Source: Chitinophagaceae bacterium UBA1946
GTDB lineage: Bacteria > Bacteroidota > Bacteroidia > Chitinophagales > Chitinophagaceae
Direction: 5' to 3'
Assembly (NCBI GenBank): GCA_002336815.1
Contig: DDEU01000056.1
Location: 1-64,000 of the forward strand
DNA length: 64,000 bases
This document shows, piece after piece, positions 20,844 through 33,100 of the stretch. A program made the position numbers and the translations under genes. Each line of letters opens with the position of its first letter. The first letter of the stretch is position 1. Under the pieces are notes generated by a model. It ran no database searches. It saw only the letters and a program-made list of their open reading frames with translations, and was not told the origin of the DNA.

Positions 20844-21095
20844 TTAAGCAGTTGCTGAAGATCTCTTGCGCAATTGCCTAACGGTGATGATAACTGCGAA
20901 TAGAATACCAGCAGCTAAAAACATCAGGTTCATGTTGTTGTCAAATGGAACTTCAGGGTTTCCACCGTTATCATTTGGTGGAACGATCTGGCAAATTCCA
21001 ATTGCAGGTGTTACCAGTAACGCTACCGCTGTAACAACCAGTTTTAAAAGTCTTTTTTTGAAAGACGTTGCTGATACAATTGCTTTAGAAATCAT
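20844..21095 (-). CDS. small membrane protein with VPxD-CTERM-like tail (83 aa)
   Basis: An 83-residue protein of no family I can name with certainty. It has a basic N-terminus (FKKRLLK) and a first hydrophobic segment around residues 19-35 that could be a signal peptide ending before Gln (GICQ). A short polar linker (PPNDNGGNPEVPFDNN) leads to a second hydrophobic segment at about 55-72 and the basic end RQLRKRS. The order motif-helix-basic cluster, with VPFD before the helix, resembles the PID/VPID-CTERM sorting signals of Bacteroidota, which are thought to be handled by exosortase-like enzymes. The gene starts 8 bases after giant gene C stops, so the two are surely co-transcribed. Its function is unknown; a partner or membrane anchor of the giant protein is speculation. 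Confidence 0.75.
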   Translation of the reverse strand: MISKAIVSATSFKKRLLKLVVTAVALLVTPAIGICQIVPPNDNGGNPEVPFDNNMNLMFLAAGILFAVIITVRQLRKRSSATA

Positions 21096-21103
21096 TGTTT
21101 GCT

Positions 21104-24100
21104 TTATTTGATTGTATTAATGAATAAATTTTGAACTTCTCTTGTTGTTTTATCAGGAGCTATGATCTCAATTTGATAAGAACCACGGGCAATAGTAACC
21201 GGCAGACTTATAATTTGAGTGCTGTTTCCACCTGCATGTTCAGCTATCGTAGTAAATACGATCTGACCAGCATTTGAAAGCAACCTAACACTGTACCTGC
21301 CCGCCGCCTGGTTTTTGAACTGAAGGTTAACTGTACTTCCTTCAACAGGGTTTGGAGCGATGGTAAACGAAGGTTTCACATCTCCAATAGAAACTTTTAC
21401 AATATTAGTGTATTTTACCTCACCAGCAACACCTACGCTCTTAATTCTGTAGAAATTGGTGCCGGTAAGCGGCGTTACATCCATCCAGGCGTAGCTAAGG
21501 TCGGTACTGCTATTACCAGTAGCGGTCACAGAACCAGCGGTGGCGAATTTACTACCGTCAGCAGAGCGCTCTACTTCGTAACGTTTGATACCCCTTTCAG
21601 CAGATACCTTCCATTCAACTTTTACAGCAGCACCTACTTTATTGGCACCGATACTGATAAAGCTTACAGGAAGCGGACCAGCCTGTACCTGCCTGTACAC
21701 TACTTTGAACCTGTCGATCGCTGAAGAAGCAGCATTGGCAGTAGTGATGGTGAAGTCATAGTTCATGGTGCCTGTCATATTCAACGCTGTTGATGTTCCC
21801 AGGTAGTTATCTACCAGGTAACCAGTTAATCCAGGTATATCCATCTGCTCTGTGATCAATTCCATCCTGTACTGTTTGCCCTGCTGCATATTCCACATAT
21901 TAAAGTATGTAGTGTCGTAATCAGCAATGGCCTGCCTTCCTTCAATCACCAGGTTTTTGTTTTCCCTGTAGATGGAGAAGTTTTCACCTGCATTGGTCAA
22001 TTTAACCGCATCGTCACCATCAACGCTGTTAGAGAAAGCATCATTGAATACTGATACGTTTGCATCTGCCATCGTTGCGGTATTATCGGAAGCTACCGTG
22101 TACAGGTTAGCTTTCAGTTTCTCAAATCCTGCAGCCGGCCTGAAGTAGTTCAATCCATCTCCGGCAACCTTAGCAGTTTCTTTTAGCTGAATGCTACCAC
22201 CACCTGCATTTGCCTGTACCATGAAGGCCTCACCACTTTGAATGGTAGTACGTGGAGTAATACCATAGCTGCTCGAATTAGGAACGCCTACAAATCCATT
22301 GGTAAGACTGAAGGTAACATATCCGCCCAATGACTGGTTTGGTGCAGTACCTACCACCAGTTTTGGATCCCACAGGTAGAAAGTATTTACCATGTTGGTT
22401 CTTGTCAATCCAAGGAAGTCGATTGGCGATACATACGTGTTACCGATCAGGTCGAATTTGCTGGCTGCAACTGGAATAGCAGCCTGGTCGCCGATGTACA
22501 AAGTACCGGTTGTACGCAATGTAGTAGGAGTAGTAGATGTTACAGCGCCTGAAGCAAGCTGCGTTCTGTCTCCCCTTACATAGATCGCATATCCTTTGAT
22601 CGATTCAATATTTCCGATAGAACCGGCACCCTGTGTAGCAGTAATATCAAGCCATGATCCACCAGCCGAATTCCAGCGCTGCATAGATGCTTTTGCGGTG
22701 AGCTCATCAAATCCATTGGCCAGCATGGTTGCATACGGACCAACATTTGAGGTGATCTCTGTACCAAAACCTGGTTTTGGATTAAAGTTATTGGCGTTGC
22801 CACTTTCCTGCCATGCCTGCTTGATCTTCTGAAGGCCCTTGGTTGGAACAGACAACATTCTCCAGGCTCTTTGTGCATTACCCGGAATGTATCTTTCTAC
22901 AGTTACATCGCCGGTAACGTTACCTGAAGCGAGGCGTGCAGTACCGAATTGGTTTGATTTGAATGTAAGGAATCCACCTGATGCCAGCGTAGCGCTCGGC
23001 GCAACTGTTACAGTACCAGAAGTATTGATGCTTCCGGCCCCGCCAGTAATATCAAGTGCCGTACCCAAAGTGGTTGTTCCTGCATTGATGGTAAGGTTTT
23101 TAATTGTTGCTGCTGTACCACTGTTGAAGTTGAGCGTTGAAGCGCCGCCTATCACCAGGCTGGATGTAGCAGAACCGATAAACCTGCCCGTACCTGAAAC
23201 TCCACCACTTAATGTAAGTGTATTACCGCCTAATGAAATGGTAGCATTTGCATTGATGAGTACATTTTTAGCATTTGCTGCGGCAGTCAATACCGGGAAG
23301 ATAGCACCACCTGCCGGTGATGTAGGTATCACGATATCGTTCAGGGTTGTTGGCACCGAGTTGAGTGACCAGTTGGCTGCTGTACTCCAGTTGGTAGTAG
23401 CTGCACCAGCTGTCCAGAAGTTGGTATTGGCATTCACTACATCAACTCTTACTGCAGAAGAAGTTGCAGTTCCGCAATCACCCGTAGCTACTGCGTAGTA
23501 GTAAAGTGTACCTACGGTAGTAGTAGGAGGTGCAAAGCTGGCACCCGTGCCGGCTGGAGTACCACCTGAATTACTGTTGCTGGTATTGGAGAACCACTGG
23601 TAAGTGACTGTTCCGGTACCGGTTGCTGTAACTGTTAATGGAGTAGCAGTGGTGTTCTGACCTACTAACTGTGTAGCAGGCGCAGCATCAACTGTTATAA
23701 CAGTAACCGGGTTAACGGTAACAGTTACATTGGCTGAACTAAAGCAACCGAAACCGTTTGTAGCTTTCACAGTATAGGTGGTATTGGCAGTTGGAGCTGC
23801 AGTTACCGTAGCTGCATTGCTTGGTGTTAATCCTGTTGTTGGTGTCCATGACCATACAGGTGCTGAAACCGAGTTGTAACCAAACACGATATTTAAACGG
23901 TTCAGGCTCAACGTGGCAGCATTTGTTGAAGCAGTTAAAGTATAAGCAGCCTGATTAGTAGTCGTAGCAGTGTAGAAGGTTTGAGCATTATTGGTAATAT
24001 CGGCTCCTGACATTGCTACCTGTATAATTATGTTGGATGAGCCATCCCAGTTGAACGGTGCATCAAAAGGAATCGTCTGTAAACCTGAGGCTGTGTGTGT

Positions 24101-27100
24101 ATATGTTTTTGGTGTATACACATCAGTAAAGCCGGAAGTGGTATCCACAAAACCAGTTAAAGCGCTCAAACCAGTGTTACCAATCTTAATCCTGTAGTTA
24201 GCATTGGTAGCGGCATCACCCAGCGTAGAGATGTTAAATGCAGCGGAAGTAAGGCTTCCCGCAGAAATACCGGCAGTTTGCAATTCTGCCGCTGTATAGA
24301 GTAATTGTATACGTGCTGACGGCCACCTGTTGTTAAATGCAGTATTAACATCTGTATTTCCTGACAATGTTGTTGCAGTACCTATTGAAGCTGTACCGCT
24401 TCCACCTGTAGAACCTCCGCTGGCAGTTAACACCGTGCTGCCACCATTACAGATAGCAATATCAGGTGAAACGGTCACAGTTGATGGTGAAGGATTTACC
24501 GTTACTGCTGCTGACACTCCTGCTGTGTTGATACAACCAGTAACACCGTCTGTAACACGAACTGTGTAGAAGCCGGTAGAGGAAGCTGTATAACCCGATG
24601 CAACTGCACCAGAAATAGGACCGGTAGGTACTTTAATCCACTGGTAAGAAGGACTGGCTGCATTGGTAGTAGAAGTGATAGAATAAGTAGCAGGTGAACA
24701 AATTGTAGCACCGGGTTCGTTTACAGAAACGGTTGGCAATGGATTTACCGTTACAGTAACCTGTGATGTTACAGGATTGTTACATGCATCTTTAACAGTT
24801 ACCTGGTAGGTAGTAGTAACTGTTGGACTAACAGTGATGGTTGCTGTTGTTGAAGCAGCCGCATCATCCCACAAGTAAGTAAATGGCCCACCACCCGTTG
24901 CATTTGCAGCCAAGGTTGTTGAACCACCAGCACAAAGTGCAGCCAGTGTAGATGTCGCATTTGCACCTACAGCCTGAACGGTTACGGTTTTAGAAACAGA
25001 AGTGGTGGTACATGAAGTCACAGGATCTGTTGCTGTTACAGAATAAGCTGTAGTACTCGCTGGCGTAACTGAAGCTATATTTGCTGCGATAGCACCAGGA
25101 TTCCACTGCCAGTTATAACTGCCTGCACCGTAACTAATAGCAGTAACATTCCAGTTATAGAAATAAAACCTGGTACCTCCTGATGTTAGATTATCTCCAT
25201 CAAGGGTATTACCACTTATAGTAAAGCCGTTACTAACATACGGATAGTTATAAGAAAGCTGTCCCCTGTTTATTGCCAGATCAGGATAATAAATATTCCA
25301 CCCTGAAACCCCTGCAGGGACATTAAAATTAAGTGTAAGCGTTTTAACAACCGTAGTACTGATATCGCCTGCAACGATTGTGAATGTCCTGCTATCCACG
25401 ACTGTTGTTCCGTTTCTTAATTGAACAGTCAGGGTACCTGCTGTTGAAGGATAAATATCTACAGTATTAATTGTGGTGGCCGTGGTAGTTTTAAAATACA
25501 TACCATATCCACTCAATGAACCAAAACCAGTTTCACTCACCTCTCCAATATTGAAGGTTGTTGGTACTTTAGTAAATGCAGTTAAAGTTGCATTACCTCC
25601 GGCGCATATAGTAGCAGGCAATGCGCTGATACTGTCAATTGAAGGATTAGGATTCGACGTAACTGTTATTGTTCCGGTACTTGAACAACCCGCTCCCGAA
25701 GCAGTAACAATATAGGTTGTTGTAACAGAAGGAGTTGCAGTAACTGTTGCCACATTCGTAGCATCTAATCCAGCAGCAGGAGACCATGAAAAATCAGTGT
25801 AACCTGTTCCTGAAGCAGTAAGGCCAACACTTCCACCCGCACAGAAAGTAGTAGGACCGGCAGGTGTGATAACCACATTTGGAGGTGTGGTAACATCTGC
25901 AAATACATCTGCACGTGGACCTTCGCAACCAGCAGCTGAAGTTTCAGACACCCAGAAGTGAGTTGGGGCAGAAATAATTGATGTGTATGTTGTTCCACCG
26001 GTTTGCAATACAGTACCGCCTGTTGCCGCACTATACCATTTGTATGTACCACCAGCGCCAGATACAGAAGCTGTTGGAACACCATTACCGCACTGTGTAG
26101 AAGGAGTGGCTGTTGGTGCAACCGGTACCGGGTTAACTGTGATGTTAACAGGATCACTTGTTTTTGCACAACCCAGAGCGCTGGTAGCTGTAGCAGTGTA
26201 AGAAGTTACCCCTGCACTTGCTGTTGTTGTAGCTACACCAGTCGTACCACCGGAAATAGCTCCCGGATTAAATTCCCAGGTATAATTACCTGTTAGATTA
26301 TTTCCAACAAAACCTCCAAATACGATATTCAAGCGGTTGAGGCTTAATGTTGCCGCATTGGTTGAAGCTGTTGAAGTATAGGCCGCCTGGTTAGTTGTTG
26401 TAGCGGTATAATAGGTTTGAGCATTATTAGTAATGTCTGCGCCTGACATCACCACCTGTACAATGATATTTGAAGTACCGTCCCAAACGAATGGCGCATC
26501 AAAGGTGATGGTTTGTAAACCAGTTGCAGTATGCGTATAGGTTTTAGGATTGTACACATTGGTGAAACCTGTTGTAGTGTCTACAAATGCTGTAAGTACT
26601 GATAACCCGGTGTTACCGATCTTAACCCTATAGTTAGCATTGGTAGCTGCATCTCCCAGCGTGTTGATGTTAAATGCAATCGATGTGATATTACCAGCTA
26701 ATAATCCTGCAGCCTGTAATTCCGTTGCAGTGTACAACAACTGTGTACGGGCAGAAGGCCACCTGTTATTAAAGGCAGTATTTAAATCTGTATTACCTGA
26801 CAAGGTAGTTGCCGTACCAACTGCTGCAGTACCAGTACCACCTGCAACTGACTTAGCTGTTAAGGTAAGCGTAGCTCCTTCACATACTGGTGACGGGGTA
26901 ACAGTAAAGCTGGTAATGCTTGGCAAAGCCTGCACAGTCACCGTAGTTGTTGCAAAAGCGATACAACCCTTATCCGGATCAAATCCTTTAATGGTGTAAG
27001 TGTAAGTACCTGCTGCTGTTGGTGTAACAGTGATATTACCATCAAGAAGACTTGAGTCAACACCGTCAACATTAGGAATGTTGATACCGCTACCGGCAAC

Positions 27101-30100
27101 ATGTGATAAACTTGGATAGTTGAATATATAGCTATTGGCTCCACCGGTTTGACCTACGGTGAAAGTGAAAGAATTACCAAGACAGATTGTAGCGGCACTT
27201 GGCGTTAAAGTCAACTCATCCGGTGTGAGGTCGAAGGTAACATCTACCTGTGTACGGGGACTTTCACAGCCGTTGGCGCTTGATTCTGATACATAGAAAC
27301 TGGTTGGTGTTGAAATAGTATAGTTCTGCAATGAAGTGCCGTTTTCACCGGCAAGGGCAGTACCACCAGTTGGTACTAGGTACCAATGGAATACGCCATT
27401 ACCACCTCCGCCAGCAGCTACGGATGCAGTTGGGATACCTGTTCCGCATTGTTGTGAAGGGGTAGCGACAGGTGCAGTTGGTAATGCGTTAACAGTTACG
27501 CTGACAATAGGTGATGTGGTAAAGCAAGAAGTAGACGGATTAGTAACAACTGCTGTGTAGTTACTGGTGCCAGCAGCCGGGGTTACAGTAGCTGTACTGC
27601 TTGTACCTGCACCGTTATCCCAGAGATAATTAAGCGTAGTGCTTTGAGGGATAACACCTGTTACGTTTAACAGGTAGTCTTCAGCTTCACCCCATGTACC
27701 TACGGTTCCGCAAGGCGTAGTGATAGCGCCTTCTCTTATCACTACCCTCATTCTAGTAATGCCTCCTTTTGCAGTTGCTGGGATTGCAATGTTCCCTACA
27801 AAATCTTCATAGAAAGTTGCGCCTGGTTTGCTCAGCGTAAATGTTTCACCAGCATCAGTGAACACACCGTTCCTGTTGAAATCAATATATACATTGGCAA
27901 AGTTGGCGCTTTGATCTGTAGTACCATGAATCTGGTATAATGTAAATGGATATGTTGTTCCAGCAGTGACAATACCGGCAGCAATGCCTGTATAGTCGGT
28001 ATACAATGCAGTTGCATTAGGATTGCTTGCCTGTGGCGTTGAGCGCACGGCAGGGTTATTGATGCCTGCAAAAGTTACCTGGCCAATATTATCCTCACGG
28101 GTTGTATTGCTGAACGTAGCGGTACAATAGCCTGAAGGCTGCGTTTGCGGACCTGCTCCAATTCCTGCAGCGTACACATTCAATACTGAACTTGATCCTT
28201 CACAAACAGTAGCAGGTAATGCAGTGATACTATCGATAACCGGGTTAGGGTTAATAATAACCACTATATCAGCAACTGCATTACAAGGACCATCGTTTGC
28301 AGCAACATGATAAGTATAAGATCCTGTTGCAGTTGGTGTAACTGATGCTGCGCCTGTTACCGGAGCCCCGGGAACTGAGCCTGAAATACCACTTGTAGCA
28401 TTATTTGGTGAAGTGGCAGTCCACGTAAATGTATAGTTCTGATTGCTTCCCGTTTGTGTAATCGATAAATTTACAGCGCTATTGAAACATACGGGACCAT
28501 TAGAAACTGCTGTTATCTGATCTGGTGAAATCACATCAGCTAAGATTGATACTCTGCCGCCTTCGCAACCGGTAATATTATCTACCGATGATACGTAGAA
28601 AGTTGTTGGCAATGAAATAGAATAGGCAGTTAATACATCATTTACCTCACCGGCAAGTGCAGTTCCCCCCGTTGGAGTTAAGTACCAGCGATAGTTACCG
28701 TTTGAACCGTTACCAACCTGTGCAGTCGGAACGCCCGGTCCGCACTGTGTTGAGGGTAGTAATGACGTTGGAACAGCAGGTAATGGATTAACTGTAAATG
28801 TAGAAGTTGTCGCAGATGCTGTACAACCCAAAGAGGAAAGTGCAGTAGCAGTATATGTTCCCGTTACAATAGAAGTCGTAGTTGGAACATGAGAAGTGGA
28901 GGCACCATTAGCAACTGTTCCAACTGGAAGTGTAGTAGTCCAGGTCCATGTATAATCGGCAGCATTATTGCCAATCACTTGTCCACCAATAATGAATTTA
29001 GGACGGCTGGTAGCAGTTGATGATGTTCCGAAATCAGTAGAAGTGAGCAATGGACAAAATGCAGAGGGCAGTGTTGCATCTTTCTTTCCATATGCAGAGC
29101 AAGTGAAGCCAGGGTCGTCAGCTAATATAGTTGTTGCACTAGAGGTAGTAGCGCCGGATACAGTGCTGAAACAGAAAGAAATAACGATGTTATCCGTACC
29201 ATTCCACACAAAACTCGAAGCTGTTCCGCCTGTTCCAAATACTAAGGTATTAACAGCACTGGTCGCAGGGGTAAATCCGTTGTTGGCACCCTCTGTACCA
29301 GCATAAACCTGCGTTAAACCTGTACCTATTAAAGGAATAGACATGGCAGTTTGGGTAGTATGTCCAATACTCATAGCAAAACCAGTGTATTGCTGTCCAG
29401 CCGCACCACTTGTTTGAAATGCGAGTGAAGTAATGGCACCCGGCTTAACATTTGCCGCAGTTAGTTCCGATGCTTTAATTATATACTGAGTTTTAATGCC
29501 GCCCCATGATCCTGAGAACATGCTTACACCGCTAGCACTTGAGGTTGTAGCACCGGCACCAATAGATGCAGTGCCTGCAACAACTCCAACACTCGTTGCA
29601 GTTAAATTCACCGTATTGCCACTACAAACTGGATTTGGTGTCCCAGTAACAGTACCAATAACAGGGTTAGGATTTACGCCTACACTAACCTGTGAAGTAG
29701 CAATACAACCGGTAGATGTTTCTGTAGCTGTAAGGGTATAAGTATAATTCACAGTAGTTGTAGGTGAAGCACTGGTGCTTGCACTGGTAGGACTCGCAAT
29801 TCCTGCAGTAGCAGGCGGATTGGCAACCCACGAAAATTGATTGTAAGTATTGGTAGTTCCCGTTTGAGTGTAATTCAGTGTTATAGAACCGTTTTGACAA
29901 ACTGTTGGGCTTGAAGTTGTAGCAGTAATAGGATCGGGCGTATTTACATTTGCAGTTACCTGCGTCCTGTTGCTTTCACAACCTGTTACGGGGTTAACAA
30001 CTGAAACGAAGAAATTAGTAGTAGATGTTATAGCTGTTGTATATGTAGTTGAAGTACTTGACTGCAATGCCGTTGTAGTACTATTATCAGCATACCATTT

Positions 30101-33100
30101 AAATACAGGTGTTGTAAAACCGTTCGGATCTGAAACAGCCACAGTAGGTATGGCTGTACCACACTGAACAGAGGCTGTTCCGGCATTTGGTGCAGTTGGA
30201 AGTGGATTTACAGTAACTGACACAGCATTTGTACTTACTGTACAACCTGATGCTGTTATAACGCCTGTGTAAGATGTACTTGAAGCAGGGCTCACAGTTA
30301 CAGGATTACCAGTTCCTCCTCCATTATTCCATGTTACAGAGGTTATTGGAAACGCTTTAACGCCAGTGAAAGAAAACTTAGGTCTATTTGCACTTAATAC
30401 TGGTGTATTTCCGGTAGAGGGTGCGCCTAAAGTGCCGCAGATTACTGCAGGAGTTTGGCTATCATTCTGCCAGCCATAAGTACAATTAAATGCCAATGCA
30501 TCAGTTTGAACTGTTGTAGAAGTAGATGTTGTTAAAGCTGTACTCCAGCAAATAGAAACAATAATATCATTTACACCATTCCAGTTAAACGGTGTTGTAA
30601 ATGTTATTGTATTGGCAACACCCAGGGTTGGTGTAAATGATGTACCAGGCGCATACACATCCGTAGTAGCAACCAACCCAGCAGTCATTGCGCCATCTGT
30701 GGTGGCGGTGTGGGCCATGCTCACAGCAAAACCAGGATAAGCCTGTCCGCCACTGGTAGGTGTAAAGGCAAGCGCAGTAATATTTCCTGCAGCTAATCCC
30801 TGCGCATTCAACTCAGACTTTCGTATCAAAAATTGAGTTTTAGCACCACCCCATGAACCAGGGAACATACTGGTTCCCAATGAACTGGACGTAGAAGCTC
30901 CGGAACCAATGGTGGCAACACCACCAGCCTTTACCAAAGATGCAGTCAAATTTGTTGAGCCACCTACACAAATTGCACTAACTGAGGCAGTTGCTGAAGA
31001 AACAACACCTAAAAGTGGGTCATCCTGATAGGAGGTTCCTGAAAATATAGTTGATAACCCGTTTGAGTTTGTAGCTGTAATGCTCCAGGTTACTGTTGTA
31101 TTGGTAGGACTTGCAGCAGGTATTGAAGCCTGGTATGTTGAACCAGATTGTAATACCATTGTTGCAGACCCAACACTTCCATTATTGTAGTTTAAAGTTA
31201 CAGTTGTAATCGTTCCTGTTGCTGTAGTAACATCTGCACTTATGGTATGTGAAACAGCGGTGCAAGAAGGTGCAGGTACAGAAACATTGGCAAAAGATGG
31301 CGCCGGGCTTACACCAGCAAACTCATCAGCACCAACATCAGGTTTCGAAGCATTTCTGGTATTGCCATCATAATCAGTTGTAATTCCTGAAACTGGAACA
31401 CCTCCACTTTCAACCTGTGTTGTCAATCCCCCAACCATGTGTAAAAAAGTGCTGCTGGTTCCTGTTGAAGGACCAGTTAAACTCTGAAAAAATACACCAG
31501 GCGTAGATGAAACGGTTTCGCTAAAAGAAGAAGATTCCCTTGGTGAAACCCTTGTTTTAAAGGTCGCCATTGTTTGATCTAAGTTGGTAGCATCATAATA
31601 AAGCAGTCGAACTGTAGATGGCGTTCCTGCGTAAAAAAGATTATTGTTAGATGTCGATCCGTAAGCTGTTACTGTGGCACTGGTTCTTCTTAAAGCTGCT
31701 GTAATACCAGTTCCGGTAGGTGTTGACAAATTTACGAGGATATTATTCTGCAGAGTTACGGTAGGTGTAGTACTGGACATAAAGACAGCGGAACTTGCAA
31801 AACCGGTACCAGTACTGCTTCCATTCAGATAAACAGTATTGTAATATAAATTTAAAGCCGTGCCTGCACTTCCGCAAAAAATACCATACAAGTTGTGGCC
31901 GGTACTTGCCGGTGTACTAAGATTGGCAATAAGATTATTATATGCGTTGATTGTAGTAATGGTTGTGCTTCCAAGATAAAGTCCGGCAACTGTAGGTGTA
32001 ACACCAGTGGCACTTAATGTATGAATTGTATTATTAAAAATGTTGGCTGTAGTTGAATAAGCATCTCTAATACCGGCAACTGTTGAAGCTCCTGTACTTG
32101 AACTCGTAAACGTAAGGGTATTTATATTATTCCCACTTACTGTTTTTGCACCTGCAGCTGTATTCATATAAATGCCATATATGACATGGCCTGTTGCGGT
32201 GCTGGTTCCATTTATAGTAAGATTATTGATGTTATTATTGGTATAATTTTCAATAACTGGCGAACTACCATCAAAAATACCGTATAGAGTAGAAGATGTA
32301 GCACCAGCACTATTAGGAAAGCCATTGGTAGTAACTGTATTACCATCTATATTTAGTGTAGCAGTAGAATTGCGCAAACCATAAAGTGTTCCAAAACTAT
32401 TCAATACCTGATTTCCAGACACTGTGTTGGAGTTCATATTAGTAGTTGCGTTGGTTGCCGAACTGTAGATTCCCTGAAATATACAAGAGCTTCCCACTCC
32501 AGATGTACCGATAGCATTGTTAAGTACCTGGTTGCTGTTAATGGTTTGGGTAGTTGCAGAAGCTGCTGCAAGAATTCCAGAAAAAGTTCCGGTTGTAGCT
32601 GTAGTATAAGTAGAGTTCTGAATAATATTATTTGTAATTGTTACAGTATTGGATGCAGCAGTAGCTCCAATAGCATTCTCGATAGCGGACACAGAAGAAG
32701 TAGTAGCAGCAGATTTTAGTGTAACTGTATTATAACTAATTGTTACATTAGCACTAGTGCCTGCCTGGCCGTAAATGCCTCTTAGGGTAGTTGCATGATT
32801 TACGCCAGTACCGTTGTTATTATTAACAGTGTTATTTGAAATATTCAGGCTCCACTGGTTATTTGCACGAATACCTGCTGCCGGGTTAGTGGCAGCTCCT
32901 CCACCAAAATTAAGTATTGTGTTACCAGTTGTTGCAGCCAAAGCACCTGCACCTCCAATATCGTTTCCCAAATCTCCCAGAAAGGTAGTTGCTGTTGGTG
33001 TTGGCCCTACCCCGGCAGTGGCCGCAAAACCGCTTAATCCAATGCCAATATTTCCTCCATTTATAGTGTTACCATAAAATTTATTACCTGAATTTGTTCC

